In this document: positions 30,301 to 38,127 of the stretch, piece after piece
How the letters are laid out: each line of letters begins with the position of its first letter
Position numbering within the stretch: position 1 is the stretch's first letter
NCBI RefSeq assembly: GCF_018128065.1
Contig: NZ_CP072359.1
Span: 806,001 to 870,000, forward strand
DNA length: 64,000 bases
Direction of reading: 5' to 3'
Source: Prevotella melaninogenica
GTDB taxonomy: Bacteria > Bacteroidota > Bacteroidia > Bacteroidales > Bacteroidaceae
Program-made: the position numbers and the translations under genes
The notes under the pieces: model-generated
The model's database searches: none
What the model saw: the letters and a program-made list of their open reading frames with translations, nothing else
Told to the model about the DNA's origin: nothing

Positions 30301-31698
30301 AGCCGTTTGGCTGAAATCCGCTTCATTGATCCTAACACTGGTATCGTACTCCTTACAGATAACGTTCCTTATGGTAGTTCGCTTTACTTCAAGTCAGGTG
30401 ATACTGTTAAGAAGGGCGATTTGATTTGTAAGTGGGACCCATTCAACGCCGTTATTGTTAGTGAGTACGCTGGTATTCTTCGTCTGCATGATGTTATAGA
30501 GGGCGTTACTTACAAGGCTGAAACCGATGATGCTACTGGTCTTACAGAGCGTATCATTGTTGACTCACGCGATAAGACAAAACTTCCTACTGTTGATATC
30601 GTTAAGGTTGGTGCTAAGAAGGGTGCTGATGGTCTTTATGCTGCATCTGATATCCTCGGAACCTATAACCTCCCTGTGGGTGGTCACTTGGAGCAAATCC
30701 TCCAAGACGGTGCAGAAATCAAGACGGGTATGACACTCGTTAAGATTCCACGTTCTGTTGGTGGTGCTGGTGATATTACCGGTGGTCTTCCACGTGTAAC
30801 TGAGCTCTTCGAGGCTCGTAACCCATCTAACCCAGCTGTCGTTTCTGAAATCGATGGTGAGGTCACAATGGGTAAGGTGAAACGTGGTAACCGCGAGATT
30901 ATCGTGACTTCTAAGACTGGTGAGCAGCGCAAGTACCTCGTAAGCCTGTCTAAGCAGATTCTTGTACAGGAACATGATGCTGTTCGTGCTGGAACTCCAT
31001 TGTCTGATGGTATTATCACTCCAGCTGACATCTTGTCTATCATGGGTCCAACAGCTGTTCAGGAATATATTGTTAATGAGGTTCAGGACGTATATCGTTT
31101 GCAGGGTGTGAAGATTAATGACAAGCACTTTGAGATTATCGTACGCCAGATGATGCGTAAGGTACGTATCGACGACCCAGGAGATACAACGTTCCTCGAG
31201 CAGGAGCTTATTGATAAGCTCGACTTCGCAGAGGAGAACGACCGTATCTGGGGTAAGAAGGTAGTTACTGATCCGGGTGATTCTGAGAACTGCTATAAGG
31301 GTCAGATTCTCTCTGTACGTAAGTTGCGCGATGAGAACTCAAGTCTTAAGCGTCGAGACCTCAAACTCGTCCAGGTGCGTGATGCCGTACAGGCAACTGC
31401 TACCCAGATTCTTCAGGGTATCACACGTGCTGCCCTCGGTACGAAGAGCTTCATGAGTGCTGCTTCCTTCCAGGAGACAACTAAGGTACTCAACGAGGCT
31501 GCTCTCCGTGGTAAGAGCGATAACCTTGAAGGCATGAAGGAGAATGTTATCTGTGGTCATCTCATTCCTGCCGGTACAGGTCTTCGCCAGTGGCAGAAGC
31601 TTGTTGTCGGTTCGCAAGAAGAGCACGAGCGCATGGAGGCTAATAAGAAGAATGTTCTTGACTTTGTTAAGAAAGAGGCAGAGGCTACACAGAAGTAA
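27328..31698 (+). CDS. rpoC: DNA-directed RNA polymerase subunit beta'
   Basis: 1456 residues. Zinc-binding [20 protein letters not shown] near residue 70, the catalytic magnesium site [16 protein letters not shown], bridge-helix region [19 protein letters not shown], the second zinc cluster [13 protein letters not shown], and a C-terminal region with [16 protein letters not shown]. Ends with a terminator. Confidence 0.99.
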   Translation: MAFKKDNKVKSNFSKITIGLASPEEILENSFGEVTKPETINYRTYKPERDGLFCERIFGPTKDYECACGKYKRIRYKGIVCDRCGVEVTEKKVRRERAGHIELVVPVAHIWYFRSLPNKIGYLLGMPTKKLDAVIYYEKYVVIQPGVVEGMKNADTEEDLNGSHKFDLLSEEEYLDILDNKLPEGNERLDDSDPSKFIAKMGAEAIYELLKGIDLDRLAGELRDRATTDSSQQRKTEALKRLQVVEGFRQSIGVNNPEWMIMKIIPVTPPELRPLVPLDGGRFATSDLNDLYRRVIIRNNRLKRLMEIKAPEVILRNEKRMLQEAVDSLFDNSRKSSAVKSESNRPLKSLSDSLKGKQGRFRQNLLGKRVDYSARSVIVVGPELKMGECGLPKLMAAELYKPFIIRKLIERGIVKTVKSAKKIVDRREPVIWDILENVMKGHPVMLNRAPTLHRLGIQAFQPKLIEGKAIQLHPLACTAFNADFDGDQMAVHLPLSNEAILETQILMLQSHNILNPANGAPITVPSQDMVLGLYYITKIRPGAKGEGLTFYGPEEAIIAYNEKKCDLHSQIKVIVDDLVDGKLQKRMVETSVGRVIVNQIIPTEIGFFNGIISKKSLRGLIADVIKAVGMARACEFLDGIKNLGYRMAYVAGLSFNLDDIIVPVEKTDIVGKGQNEVDQVKANYEMGFITDKERYNQVIDAWTHVNNNLKQAVMKHMTEADQGFNAVYMMLDSGARGSADQIAQLAGMRGLMAKPQKAGAEGAQIIENPIISNFKEGMSVLEYFIASHGARKGLADTAMKTADAGYLTRRLVDVSHDVIINEEDCGSLRGLECRALKNGDETIASLYERILGRVSVHDVINPSTGEIIVAAGEEITEAKAQAIEDSPIEMVEIRSVLTCESKKGVCKKCYGRNLASARMIQMGEAVGVIAAQAIGEPGTQLTLRTFHAGGVAGNAAANATITAKSDAKIEFDELRTVPFVDDEEKECQMVVSRLAEIRFIDPNTGIVLLTDNVPYGSSLYFKSGDTVKKGDLICKWDPFNAVIVSEYAGILRLHDVIEGVTYKAETDDATGLTERIIVDSRDKTKLPTVDIVKVGAKKGADGLYAASDILGTYNLPVGGHLEQILQDGAEIKTGMTLVKIPRSVGGAGDITGGLPRVTELFEARNPSNPAVVSEIDGEVTMGKVKRGNREIIVTSKTGEQRKYLVSLSKQILVQEHDAVRAGTPLSDGIITPADILSIMGPTAVQEYIVNEVQDVYRLQGVKINDKHFEIIVRQMMRKVRIDDPGDTTFLEQELIDKLDFAEENDRIWGKKVVTDPGDSENCYKGQILSVRKLRDENSSLKRRDLKLVQVRDAVQATATQILQGITRAALGTKSFMSAASFQETTKVLNEAALRGKSDNLEGMKENVICGHLIPAGTGLRQWQKLVVGSQEEHERMEANKKNVLDFVKKEAEATQK

Positions 31699-31723
31699 TC
31701 CTTAGCCTTTCAAACATAAGATT

Positions 31724-31758
31724 AAAAGGGATTTGCAGTTACATTGCAGATCCCTTTT
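31724..31758 (+). terminator. Terminator after rpoC
   Basis: AAAAGGGATTTGCA pairs with TGCAGATCCCTTTT (one internal mismatch) and runs into T5. Confidence 0.85.
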
Positions 31759-31849
31759 TAATTTTGTATATGATGGATGATGATAACTTGCATGTCTTAA
31801 AAGATAATGAAAGACCAAGACGTTATGATTAAAACTTTTATAGTTAGAT

Positions 31850-31880
31850 TTTGGTAAATGATATTAATGTGTTATCTTTG
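31850..31880 (+). promoter_or_regulatory. Promoter of the DUF3467 gene
   Basis: TTTG (31850-31853), 19-base spacer, TATCTTTG (31873-31880). A near-identical promoter stands before the truncated second copy at 34798-34829. Confidence 0.8.
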
Positions 31881-31920
31881 CATAAGAAAAATAAAGTATT
31901 ATCTAAATCATATTAATAAA

Positions 31921-32250
31921 ATGGACAATAACAATCAGAATCAAGAGGGACAGCAGTTGCAGATTGATCTCTCACCAGAAGTCGCTAAAGGTGTTTATAC
32001 AAACTTCCAGATAATTTCTCATTCAAGTTCAGAGTTTGTACTTGATTTTGCTACACTTCTACCAGGCGTACCAAAAGCAACCGTAACAAGTCGTGTTATT
32101 ATTGCTCCTGAGCACGCTTTGCGTCTCCTTGCAGCTTTGCAGGACAACGTCGTTCGCTATGAGAAAGAGTTTGGTAAGATTGATCGTCATGAGCCAAATC
32201 AGGAACCACGCACAATCTCTCCATTCGGTCCTGGTAAGGTTGATGCATAA
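31921..32250 (+). CDS. DUF3467 family protein
   Basis: 109 residues, no signal peptide. Core AKGVYTNFQIISHSSSEFVLD then VTSRVIIAPEHALRLLAALQD matches the DUF3467 family, small proteins of unknown role. In Bacteroidales such a gene commonly stands directly behind rpoC and before rpsL; here an ~11 kb island separates it from rpsL. ATG 31921 fits the promoter; the longer frame from 31858 would start upstream of the -7 box. Confidence 0.85.
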   Translation: MDNNNQNQEGQQLQIDLSPEVAKGVYTNFQIISHSSSEFVLDFATLLPGVPKATVTSRVIIAPEHALRLLAALQDNVVRYEKEFGKIDRHEPNQEPRTISPFGPGKVDA

Positions 32251-32275
32251 GCATCTCTTTAAAGAATAAATTATG

Positions 32276-32311
32276 AAGCCGTCCGAGCAATCGGGCGGCT
32301 TTCGTTTTTTT
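32276..32311 (+). terminator. Terminator of the DUF3467 gene
   Basis: AAGCCGTCCGA (32276-32286) pairs with TCGGGCGGCTT (32291-32301), followed by a T-run. Confidence 0.88.
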
Positions 32312-32481
32312 GATAATCTCGAGAGATATAGAATGTGCAGTTATCGAATTACTTGTATCCATAGCAATGGTAGGAAATCTGTTCGTCGACCATTTTGGCG
32401 TAATGGATTTAACCTCGAAAGGCATATTTATATTACGTGCCGTAAAACCCACAGGTCTTTAGCCTGTGGGGATGTAAGGCA

Positions 32482-32886
32482 CTATCCTTGGTTTCTAATA
32501 TATTCTCTAACTGTATTCGGATTGGCTTCTCCTATTGAACATACAAAGTAACCATCAGACCACAACGTTCTCTCTTTCCAAAAGTATTGTTTCAACGTAT
32601 AGCTATGAAATTTCCAAGCGAAAATCGTACTCTCTTGTTTCAGCTTTCTTACTTATTGATGTAACAGAAAGGTTTGGAGGATAGCTGATAAGAAAATGTG
32701 CGTGATCTTTGTCTGTCTCCATTATGTCAATGTCAAAATCCGAATTGTCTGCAACAGATTGAAATATTGTCTTGATGTCATCATCAAACTTTCCGTACAA
32801 TATCTTTCTTCTGTATTTGATGCAGAAAATAAGATGGCACTTCAGATAGTATTGTGTCTGTTTTTGTGATTATAATTTTCTTTCAT
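32482..32886 (-). pseudogene. tnpA: Broken tnpA, HUH/Y1 transposase of IS200/IS605
   Basis: About 135 codons would encode the Y1 transposase that moves the element as single-stranded DNA. Three frames must be joined: MKENYNHKN at the start, then [19 protein letters not shown] through TDKDHAHFLISYPP (the HxH metal site) in a second frame, and LKQESTIFAWKFHSYTLKQY to GEANPNTVREYIRNQG (catalytic Tyr helix) in a third. Two frameshifts, near 32865 and near 32650, inactivate it, so the element cannot move alone. Confidence 0.8.
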
Positions 32887-32946
32887 GCCACAAATATACA
32901 TGATTTTTTGGTGGTTTACAAAGTAATAATTATCTTTATAAACAAT

Positions 32947-34152
32947 ATGAGAAAGATTAATCGAACATACAAGTTCAGATTGTACCCGAACAAGGCACAA
33001 ACCGATTTGCTGGCAAGACATTTCGGTTGCGCTCGGTTTGTGTACAATTACTTTCTCAATCAACGTAAAGAACAATATAGGCTTACTGGTAAAAGCGATA
33101 ATTATTACGCACAAGCTAAAACTCTTACAGCATTGAAGAAGCAAGAAGCAACCGCATGGCTTAAAGAAGTAAATTCTCAAACCTTGCAGTTTGCTATCCG
33201 AAGTCTCGAAGTAGCCTATACAAATTTCTTTCAGAAGCGTACGAAATTCCCTAACTTCAAATCCAAGCATTCTAAGAACAGCTTTACCGTTCCTCAATTC
33301 GCTTCTATCGCTGATAACAGACTCTTCATACCCAAGTTCAAAGAAGGTATCAAGTGCCGCGTACATCGGGAAATAAAAGGAAAAATCGGGAAGATCACTA
33401 TCTCCAAAACGCCGAGTGGAAAGTATTTTGTTTCTGTATTTACAGAAGAAGAATACGCAACACCACTTGAAAAGACTAATAAGTCGGTTGGTGTGGATAT
33501 GGGATTGAAGGACTTGCTTATCACTTCCGAAGGAGAAACTTTCAAGAATAATAGATATACAAGAAAATACGAGCACAAACTTGCAAGGGCGCAGCGGAAT
33601 CTTTCTCGTAAGAAGAAAGGCAGCAGAGGGTTTGAAAACCAAAAACTCAAAGTTGCCAGACTCCACGAAAAGATTTCCAACAGCCGTGCCGACTATCTGC
33701 ATAAGTGCTCTATTTCTCTTGTACGGAGATATGATACCATCTGTATCGAAGACCTGAATGTTAAGGGTATGGAGAGAAATCATCACCTTGCTAAATCTAT
33801 AACTGATGCAAGTTGGAGCAGTTTCGTTACTATGCTCACATATAAAGCTGATTGGAACGGCAAGAAGGTTGTGAAGATAGACAGATACTTCCCATCCTCG
33901 CAGACTTGTAACGTCTGTGGGTATGTCAACAAGCAGACAAAAGATTTGTCTGTTCGTGAGTGGGAATGCCCTGTTTGTCATACTCATCATAATCGTGATG
34001 TTAATGCAGCAATCAATATCCTTCGTTTCGGGTTAAATAATATATCGGCAGGAACTGTCGATTACACGGATGGAGAGGATGTAAGAGCCAATCTTTTGAA
34101 AGGCCGTTCCTCTGTGAAGTCCGAAGCCCATGAGTCTTTAGCTCATGGGTAG
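32947..34152 (+). CDS. tnpB: TnpB, RNA-guided nuclease of an IS200/IS605 element
   Basis: 401 residues and complete. N-terminal [18 protein letters not shown] (helix-turn-helix domain), RuvC-like nuclease with its three acidic residues in [10 protein letters not shown] (Asp), [10 protein letters not shown] (Glu) and [12 protein letters not shown] (Asp), and a zinc finger CNVCGY ... CPVCH. TnpB proteins cut DNA guided by an RNA from the element's right end, and are ancestral to Cas12. ATG 32947 gives the family's normal start. The stop codon lies inside the right-end hairpin, as usual. Confidence 0.93.
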   Translation: MRKINRTYKFRLYPNKAQTDLLARHFGCARFVYNYFLNQRKEQYRLTGKSDNYYAQAKTLTALKKQEATAWLKEVNSQTLQFAIRSLEVAYTNFFQKRTKFPNFKSKHSKNSFTVPQFASIADNRLFIPKFKEGIKCRVHREIKGKIGKITISKTPSGKYFVSVFTEEEYATPLEKTNKSVGVDMGLKDLLITSEGETFKNNRYTRKYEHKLARAQRNLSRKKKGSRGFENQKLKVARLHEKISNSRADYLHKCSISLVRRYDTICIEDLNVKGMERNHHLAKSITDASWSSFVTMLTYKADWNGKKVVKIDRYFPSSQTCNVCGYVNKQTKDLSVREWECPVCHTHHNRDVNAAINILRFGLNNISAGTVDYTDGEDVRANLLKGRSSVKSEAHESLAHG

Positions 34153-34153
34153 T
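33990..34153 (+). ncRNA. Putative omega/right-end guide RNA of TnpB
   Basis: By family knowledge the guide-RNA scaffold overlaps the 3' end of tnpB and ends at the right end, with the guide read from flanking DNA. Here this would run to the CCCATGAG/CTCATGGG hairpin, and the guide would begin just after it (TTCACAAATAAAGATACC region). Extent is a guess; no experiment-free proof. Confidence 0.35.
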
Positions 34154-34296
34154 TCACAAATAAAGATACCAACAAGAGGTGTGAAAGCAAGGCTTAGTCC
34201 TATAAATGTGAAGCACGATAGCCAGCCCCAATCTCTCCACTTTATGACAAAGGGCATAAGTACAAGTGTAATAATGAGATCTATAAATATCCACAT
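34153..34296 (-). pseudogene. Small membrane-protein gene cut by the IS200/IS605 element
   Basis: A good minus-strand promoter (34319-34349) leads to ATG at 34296 and MWIFIDLIITLVLMPFVIKW RD..., two hydrophobic segments with the FTPLVGIFI pattern of small Bacteroidota membrane proteins. The frame then enters the right-end hairpin of the insertion element and stops at once. A minus-strand frame continues on the other side of the element (INMPFEVKSITPKW, about 32430 downward), which may be the severed C-terminus. Function unknown. Confidence 0.5.
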
Positions 34297-34318
34297 AATA
34301 AGAATTGCTTTTGAAAGA

Positions 34319-34349
34319 CAAAGATAAATAAAAATGCTGTAAAAACAAA
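34319..34349 (-). promoter_or_regulatory. Promoter of the interrupted membrane-protein gene
   Basis: On the minus strand TTTG (34349-34346), 19-base spacer, TATCTTTG (34326-34319): a perfect match. Confidence 0.75.
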
Positions 34350-34361
34350 GCGTTACAGATA

Positions 34362-34640
34362 ATGATTTTGAAAAATTATTACATAATCTCGAATAAAACA
34401 TCTACAAATAACGGCAAAAATATATGTAAAAGATAAGTTTGTAACCAATAGTAAATCAGTTAGTTATGATCCTGTGTAAGAAAAGGTGCTTAATTGGACT
34501 TCAAAAGGGCGTTAGTAAGACCTCTAAAGGGCATCTTTTGTAAGTCAATTAGGCGTCTTTTAGCAACCAAAAGAGCATGTATTGGTTTTGAGTTGTATGA
34601 AAATAGTTTACAAGTATTGGTTGATATGGGAATAAGTAGC
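34362..34640. repeat. Dispersed intergenic repeat A, copy 2
   Basis: Aligns with 681-945: TTTGAAAAATTATTACATAA at the left and the core GGACTTCAAAAGGGCGTTAG from about 34497. The copies are clearly diverged, so the spread is not recent. No gene is seen in 34641-34797. Confidence 0.75.
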
Positions 34641-34797
34641 CTCGCAGAAGACGGAAAGATATCAATAATAAAACAAAATGTCATGAGGCTCTATTGGTTG
34701 ATTTGACTTTAATGGAAGAACCTAAAGAAAGTTCTGTTAGTAGTGTTATTTTGAGGTGGAAATCTAATAGGTTTAGAGTAAAACTTTTGTAGTTAGA

Positions 34798-34829
34798 TTT
34801 GGACAAATAACTTTAATGTATTATCTTTG
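34798..34829 (+). promoter_or_regulatory. Retained promoter of the truncated DUF3467 copy
   Basis: TTTG (34798-34801), 20-base spacer, TATCTTTG (34822-34829); the surrounding bases also match 31835-31880. Confidence 0.7.
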
Positions 34830-34848
34830 CGTAAAAGAAGAAAGTATT

Positions 34849-35001
34849 TATTGCTCCTGAGCACGCATTGCGTCTCCTTGCAGCTTTGCAGGACAATGTA
34901 GTACGCTACGAGAAAGAGTTTGGTAAGATGACCGCCACGAACCCAAAGAGCAGGGACCACGCATCATCGCTCCATTCGGCAATGGTAAGGTTGAAGCATA
35001 A
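34849..35001 (+). pseudogene. Truncated second copy of the DUF3467 gene
   Basis: After the promoter and a few leader bases the sequence jumps to IAPEHALRLLAALQDNVVRYEKEFGK, the C-terminal half of the gene at 31921-32250. About 200 bases including the start codon are missing; the break falls at a short TATT-like match. A one-base loss after FGK shifts the frame, and the remaining DRHEPKEQGPRIIAPFGNG-like tail ends in the equivalent stop. No protein can be expected, though a short RNA from the kept promoter to the terminator is possible. Confidence 0.85.
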
Positions 35002-35027
35002 GCAATCCCTTTAAGATTAAAATACCT

Positions 35028-35064
35028 GAAAGTCGCCTCCATATTGGGGGCGACTTTCTGTTTC
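35028..35064 (+). terminator. Terminator after the DUF3467 pseudogene
   Basis: GAAAGTCGCC (35028-35037) pairs with GGCGACTTTC (35049-35058). It could also serve the minus-strand sulfatase gene that ends at 35109. Confidence 0.75.
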
Positions 35065-35108
35065 AGAGGGGCTTGTAAGCATGTTACAAGGTCACTACTT
35101 TGATTAAG

Positions 35109-37181
35109 CTATTGTGCTTTTATGTATAAGTTTGTGTATTGGTAGTAAGCCTGCGCTTTGCGGATGAGTTCTTGATTCATCTGCTTTGTAGGTTGCTCTT
35201 CAAATGTACCATCGTGTAATGGACGAACGATGTATTGTCGTATATTGCGGACTGGAGATAAAACTGTTAGTCGGTTACCTTCAAGATACCCAAGATCTTG
35301 GTAAGTTGCCATGAATGCACGGGGATGATAGGTTGGTGCGAGGATGTCTTGTCCTGTGAAACTTACAGTGCAACGTAACTTGAGGAGAGAAAGTAGGGTA
35401 GGCATGACATCAATCTGCGAGCATATAGTTTCAATCTTTCTTGGTTGGAGAATAGCTGGCGCATAGATGAGGCATGGAATATGGTAGCGGTCTATAGGAA
35501 GTGATGTTTTCCCGGCACTGGATGCACAGTGATCAGCAATAACTACGAATACGGTATTCTGGAACCATGTTTTCTTTCGGGCGTCATTAATGAATTTACC
35601 GATTGCGTAGTCTGTATATTTCACGGCGGCTTCTCTTGTGTTAGGGTCACCGTCTACTTTAATTCTGCCACTGGGATAGGTGTAAGGGCGATGATTGCTC
35701 GTGGTCATAATCTGTGCGAAGAAAGGATGCTTCGACTGATAGTTCTTATCGAATACTTGTAAGCTCTTGTTGAAGATATCTTCATCACAGACACCCCAAA
35801 TGTTTGCGAATGTTACTTGATTGTTCGGTATGTCCTTTCGGTCTATTACCTCGTAGCCATTATGACTGAAGAAGTCGCCCATGTTATCGAAATAACTATC
35901 TCCGCCATAGATGAATTGCGATTTGTACCCTAAGTGGGCAAGGATACGACCTATTGATAAGTTCCCCGTTCGGTTAGCCTTTCGCTTGATGATGCTTTCT
36001 CCTGCACTTGGTGGAATGCAAAGAGATAATGCTTCTAATCCTCTAACAGTTCTGTTTCCTGCTGCGTATAGACTGTCAAAGACAATACTCCCTTGCATGA
36101 GCTTGTCAAGTTGTGGGGTAAGGTTTTCTTTGTTTCCATATCGCGTAAGGAAATCAGCACTTAGGCTTTCAACTGTTATTAAGACGATGTTAGGGCGTTG
36201 TGAAGCAAGGGACTCTCCAATCGTCTTCTTTCCCTCCTTGTTAAGTCCACTTAGTTGACGATACTGAAACACACATTGTTGTTTGGGTAACATGGTATAG
36301 AACTTGTCATACTCTAACTTGTTACTTTGGAAAGCAATGACAAAGTCGCAGACTCCGTTTTGTTCAAGTTGGGTAACGTATTGATTGTTACTTTGTAGAG
36401 CATGGGTGCCTTGTAAGATAAAATATGAGCTTATTGCTAAGACCATATATACAGAAAGGTGTATAAGAAACTTCTTCGCATTGTAAAGATGAGTAACCTT
36501 TAGCTTGTAATGTCGCGATTGAAGGAAGATAATTGCAGCTGTTAAGAGTAATGTAATGCCAATCAACGGAACAATAGAATAAGACTCCATGATGTTCCCA
36601 ATAACTTCGTGAGTGTAGACGAGATAGTCTACTGCAATGAAATTATATCTTACGCCAAACTCTCCCCAGAAGATATATTCTCCTACTGTGACGCAAAGTA
36701 ATAAGAAAACATATACAGCCCAGGTTGTATAGAGGGAAACCTTACGCCATGTTTCTCTTGTTCTTGGAATGAAAAAGCGTATGGAGAAACTAAATAGTTT
36801 CCATCCGAGGAATATTCGTGCAATCTTTGGTGCGCCGCCTCCGTATTCGTGGAAGATGGTGTGGAAGAATAATACGTAGGCAAAGGCGATAGATAGTAGA
36901 AGTTCAATGATCCATCCTGTGATGCGATGATACTTAGCTTCATTTAGTCCAAGGTTTATAATCTGTAATGGTAAAGCAAGCAAAATTGCCATACAAATGT
37001 CTGTCACGAAGCCAACACTTAAGAATCTGATTATCTCCCAGAATGAAAAAGAAGAATCTTCGGGGACATTCCACATTAAGATAATTCTTAGGATGAATCC
37101 AATGAGTAGATACAGTTTTAAGAATCGTGTTCCAATGAAATTAATAGGATTCTTGGTAATTACATTTGTTCTTTTGTCCAT
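35109..37181 (-). CDS. LTA-synthase-like membrane sulfatase/phosphoglycerol transferase
   Basis: 690 residues. Five or so transmembrane helices in the first ~270 residues, then a periplasmic alkaline-phosphatase-fold domain: ITVESLSADF (metal Glu), GNRTVRGLEALSL (catalytic Thr), GGDSYFDNMGDFF, TTSNHRPYTYP and VVIADHC (metal Asp-His). This is the LtaS/MdoB/OpgB architecture; in Gram-negative bacteria such enzymes transfer phosphoglycerol or phosphoethanolamine groups to envelope glycans. The exact substrate is unknown. ATG 37181 (MDKRTNVITKN) is chosen over the longer frame, which would extend past the promoter-like box. Confidence 0.88.
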   Translation of the reverse strand: MDKRTNVITKNPINFIGTRFLKLYLLIGFILRIILMWNVPEDSSFSFWEIIRFLSVGFVTDICMAILLALPLQIINLGLNEAKYHRITGWIIELLLSIAFAYVLFFHTIFHEYGGGAPKIARIFLGWKLFSFSIRFFIPRTRETWRKVSLYTTWAVYVFLLLCVTVGEYIFWGEFGVRYNFIAVDYLVYTHEVIGNIMESYSIVPLIGITLLLTAAIIFLQSRHYKLKVTHLYNAKKFLIHLSVYMVLAISSYFILQGTHALQSNNQYVTQLEQNGVCDFVIAFQSNKLEYDKFYTMLPKQQCVFQYRQLSGLNKEGKKTIGESLASQRPNIVLITVESLSADFLTRYGNKENLTPQLDKLMQGSIVFDSLYAAGNRTVRGLEALSLCIPPSAGESIIKRKANRTGNLSIGRILAHLGYKSQFIYGGDSYFDNMGDFFSHNGYEVIDRKDIPNNQVTFANIWGVCDEDIFNKSLQVFDKNYQSKHPFFAQIMTTSNHRPYTYPSGRIKVDGDPNTREAAVKYTDYAIGKFINDARKKTWFQNTVFVVIADHCASSAGKTSLPIDRYHIPCLIYAPAILQPRKIETICSQIDVMPTLLSLLKLRCTVSFTGQDILAPTYHPRAFMATYQDLGYLEGNRLTVLSPVRNIRQYIVRPLHDGTFEEQPTKQMNQELIRKAQAYYQYTNLYIKAQ

Positions 37182-37199
37182 CGTTTGCTTATTTTTCGG

Positions 37200-37229
37200 C
37201 AAAGTTAATAAATATAGATGAGGTCCAGA
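37200..37229 (-). promoter_or_regulatory. Probable promoter of the membrane sulfatase
   Basis: TAACTTTG on the minus strand (37207-37200) is a full -7 match; the -33 word is only TCTG (37229-37226). The gap 37233-37428 contains a lone plus-strand TACTTTTG (37383-37390) but no gene. Confidence 0.45.
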
Positions 37230-37428
37230 CATATTTTAGGCAGTAATTGCGCTCGCATGTTTGAGAATGTTAGATCCTTAGAATGATAAATGTGATTCTA
37301 TTTGTCAATGGTGTTTCTTTGTTTTTAGATAAGGTTTAGCTTAATTAAAAAAAAGAGGCTATCTACTTTCGAAGTATTTGCTTACTTTTGCATTCAAAAT
37401 TAAATCTCAAAGGGTATTATTGTATTTT

Positions 37429-37726
37429 CTAAAGTTTCCCACCCCTCTATTTCATGGCTATTTTAGCCAAATTGCTTTGTGAATACCCATGGACGTGAGC
37501 CGTTAACACTTGCTTAAAAATGTTTACAGCGGTTGTGAGCTTTTCTTGATGCCTATCTTCCAATGCTTTGACCATAATCTCAAAGTTATTCCGCATTTCT
37601 GAGTCGGTGACTATTAACTGCCCTATCTCACTAACGGAGAACCCAAGAATGTCACAAAGAGCAGCAAGCAATCTTTCTATGCACTTCGGCATTTTAAGCC
37701 AACTTTTTGAGGGTGGAAAACTTTAG
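37429..37726. mobile_element. Internally deleted insertion sequence with 16-base terminal inverted repeats
   Basis: CTAAAGTTTCCCACCC at 37429-37444 and its inverse with one mismatch at 37711-37726 bound a 298-base unit. Its right ~40 bases are nearly identical to 42263-42300, where the same left end leads into a different interior. The unit therefore looks like one terminus joined to the far end of the transposase gene, i.e. a MITE-like deletion product. Family not identified. Confidence 0.65.
37447..37692 (-). pseudogene. ORF inside the deleted insertion sequence, probably transposase C-terminus
   Basis: 81 codons starting MPKCIERLLAALCDILGFSV and ending SQSNLAKIAMK, eight bases before the inverted repeat. 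The position, with the stop touching the element's end, is that of a transposase tail. No catalytic motif is visible and no family is recognised. Confidence 0.4.
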
Positions 37727-37790
37727 TTATTGATAATCAACAATAGCTCATACGCCTTATCGCTGAATAGTTATTTGCGATATGCTACTA

Positions 37791-37910
37791 TCACTTATAA
37801 TTATCCTCCAACAACTTTTCCAAGTCCGAAGCCTTATAGAGTATCTTCCCTGCAAATTGCGTGTAAGTAATAATATACAACAAGCGTCTACGCATTTTAC
37901 GGATAATGCC
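37791..37910 (-). pseudogene. C-terminal remnant of an excisionase-like helix-turn-helix protein
   Basis: Forty codons read IRKMRRRLLYIITYTQFAGK and ILYKASDLEKLLEDNYK then stop. The 'yTqfaGKILYkasDlekLL' pattern fits the HTH_17/MerR-like DNA-binding proteins of Bacteroidales conjugative and mobilizable elements. No start or helix-turn-helix part remains upstream. Confidence 0.45.
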
Positions 37911-37949
37911 TTAAATTTAATGCGTCTCATAGAAAAAAGTGAATAAAAG

Positions 37950-37981
37950 TTTGTGCGTATTAGGTAAAATACTTACCTTTG
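37950..37981 (+). promoter_or_regulatory. Promoter of the BspA-like gene
   Basis: TTTG (37950-37953), 20-base spacer, TACCTTTG (37974-37981), giving a ~140-base leader before ATG 38128. Confidence 0.85.
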
Positions 37982-38127
37982 CATCGTTTATGACTCAAAA
38001 GTAGGTGACTGACATTGTAAATTCTTAATGAAAACTATTCGTTATGTTTTTAAGAATAATATAATGTGCCATTGGACGTATGCAACTATATATTAAATTA
38101 AATATTAATCACATTTTAATTAAAAGC

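Larger units (their letters stand above)
32440..34155. mobile_element. IS200/IS605-type insertion sequence (approximate ends)
   Basis: Contains divergent tnpA (minus, broken) and tnpB (plus, intact). Subterminal hairpins with the same loop TCTTTAG stand near each end: CCCACAGG/CCTGTGGG at 32448-32470 and CCCATGAG/CTCATGGG at 34127-34149. Such hairpins are what single-strand HUH transposases bind. The exact ends cannot be set from one copy, since this family makes no target duplication. Confidence 0.85.

Noticed and set aside
32842..33990. 382-codon minus-strand ORF opposite tnpB
   Set aside because: It is the antisense shadow of tnpB; its last codons (MKENYNHKN) are in truth the start of the broken tnpA.
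37383..37390. TACTTTTG box on the plus strand
   Set aside because: No TTTG at the right distance and no plus-strand gene downstream before the insertion-sequence remnant.
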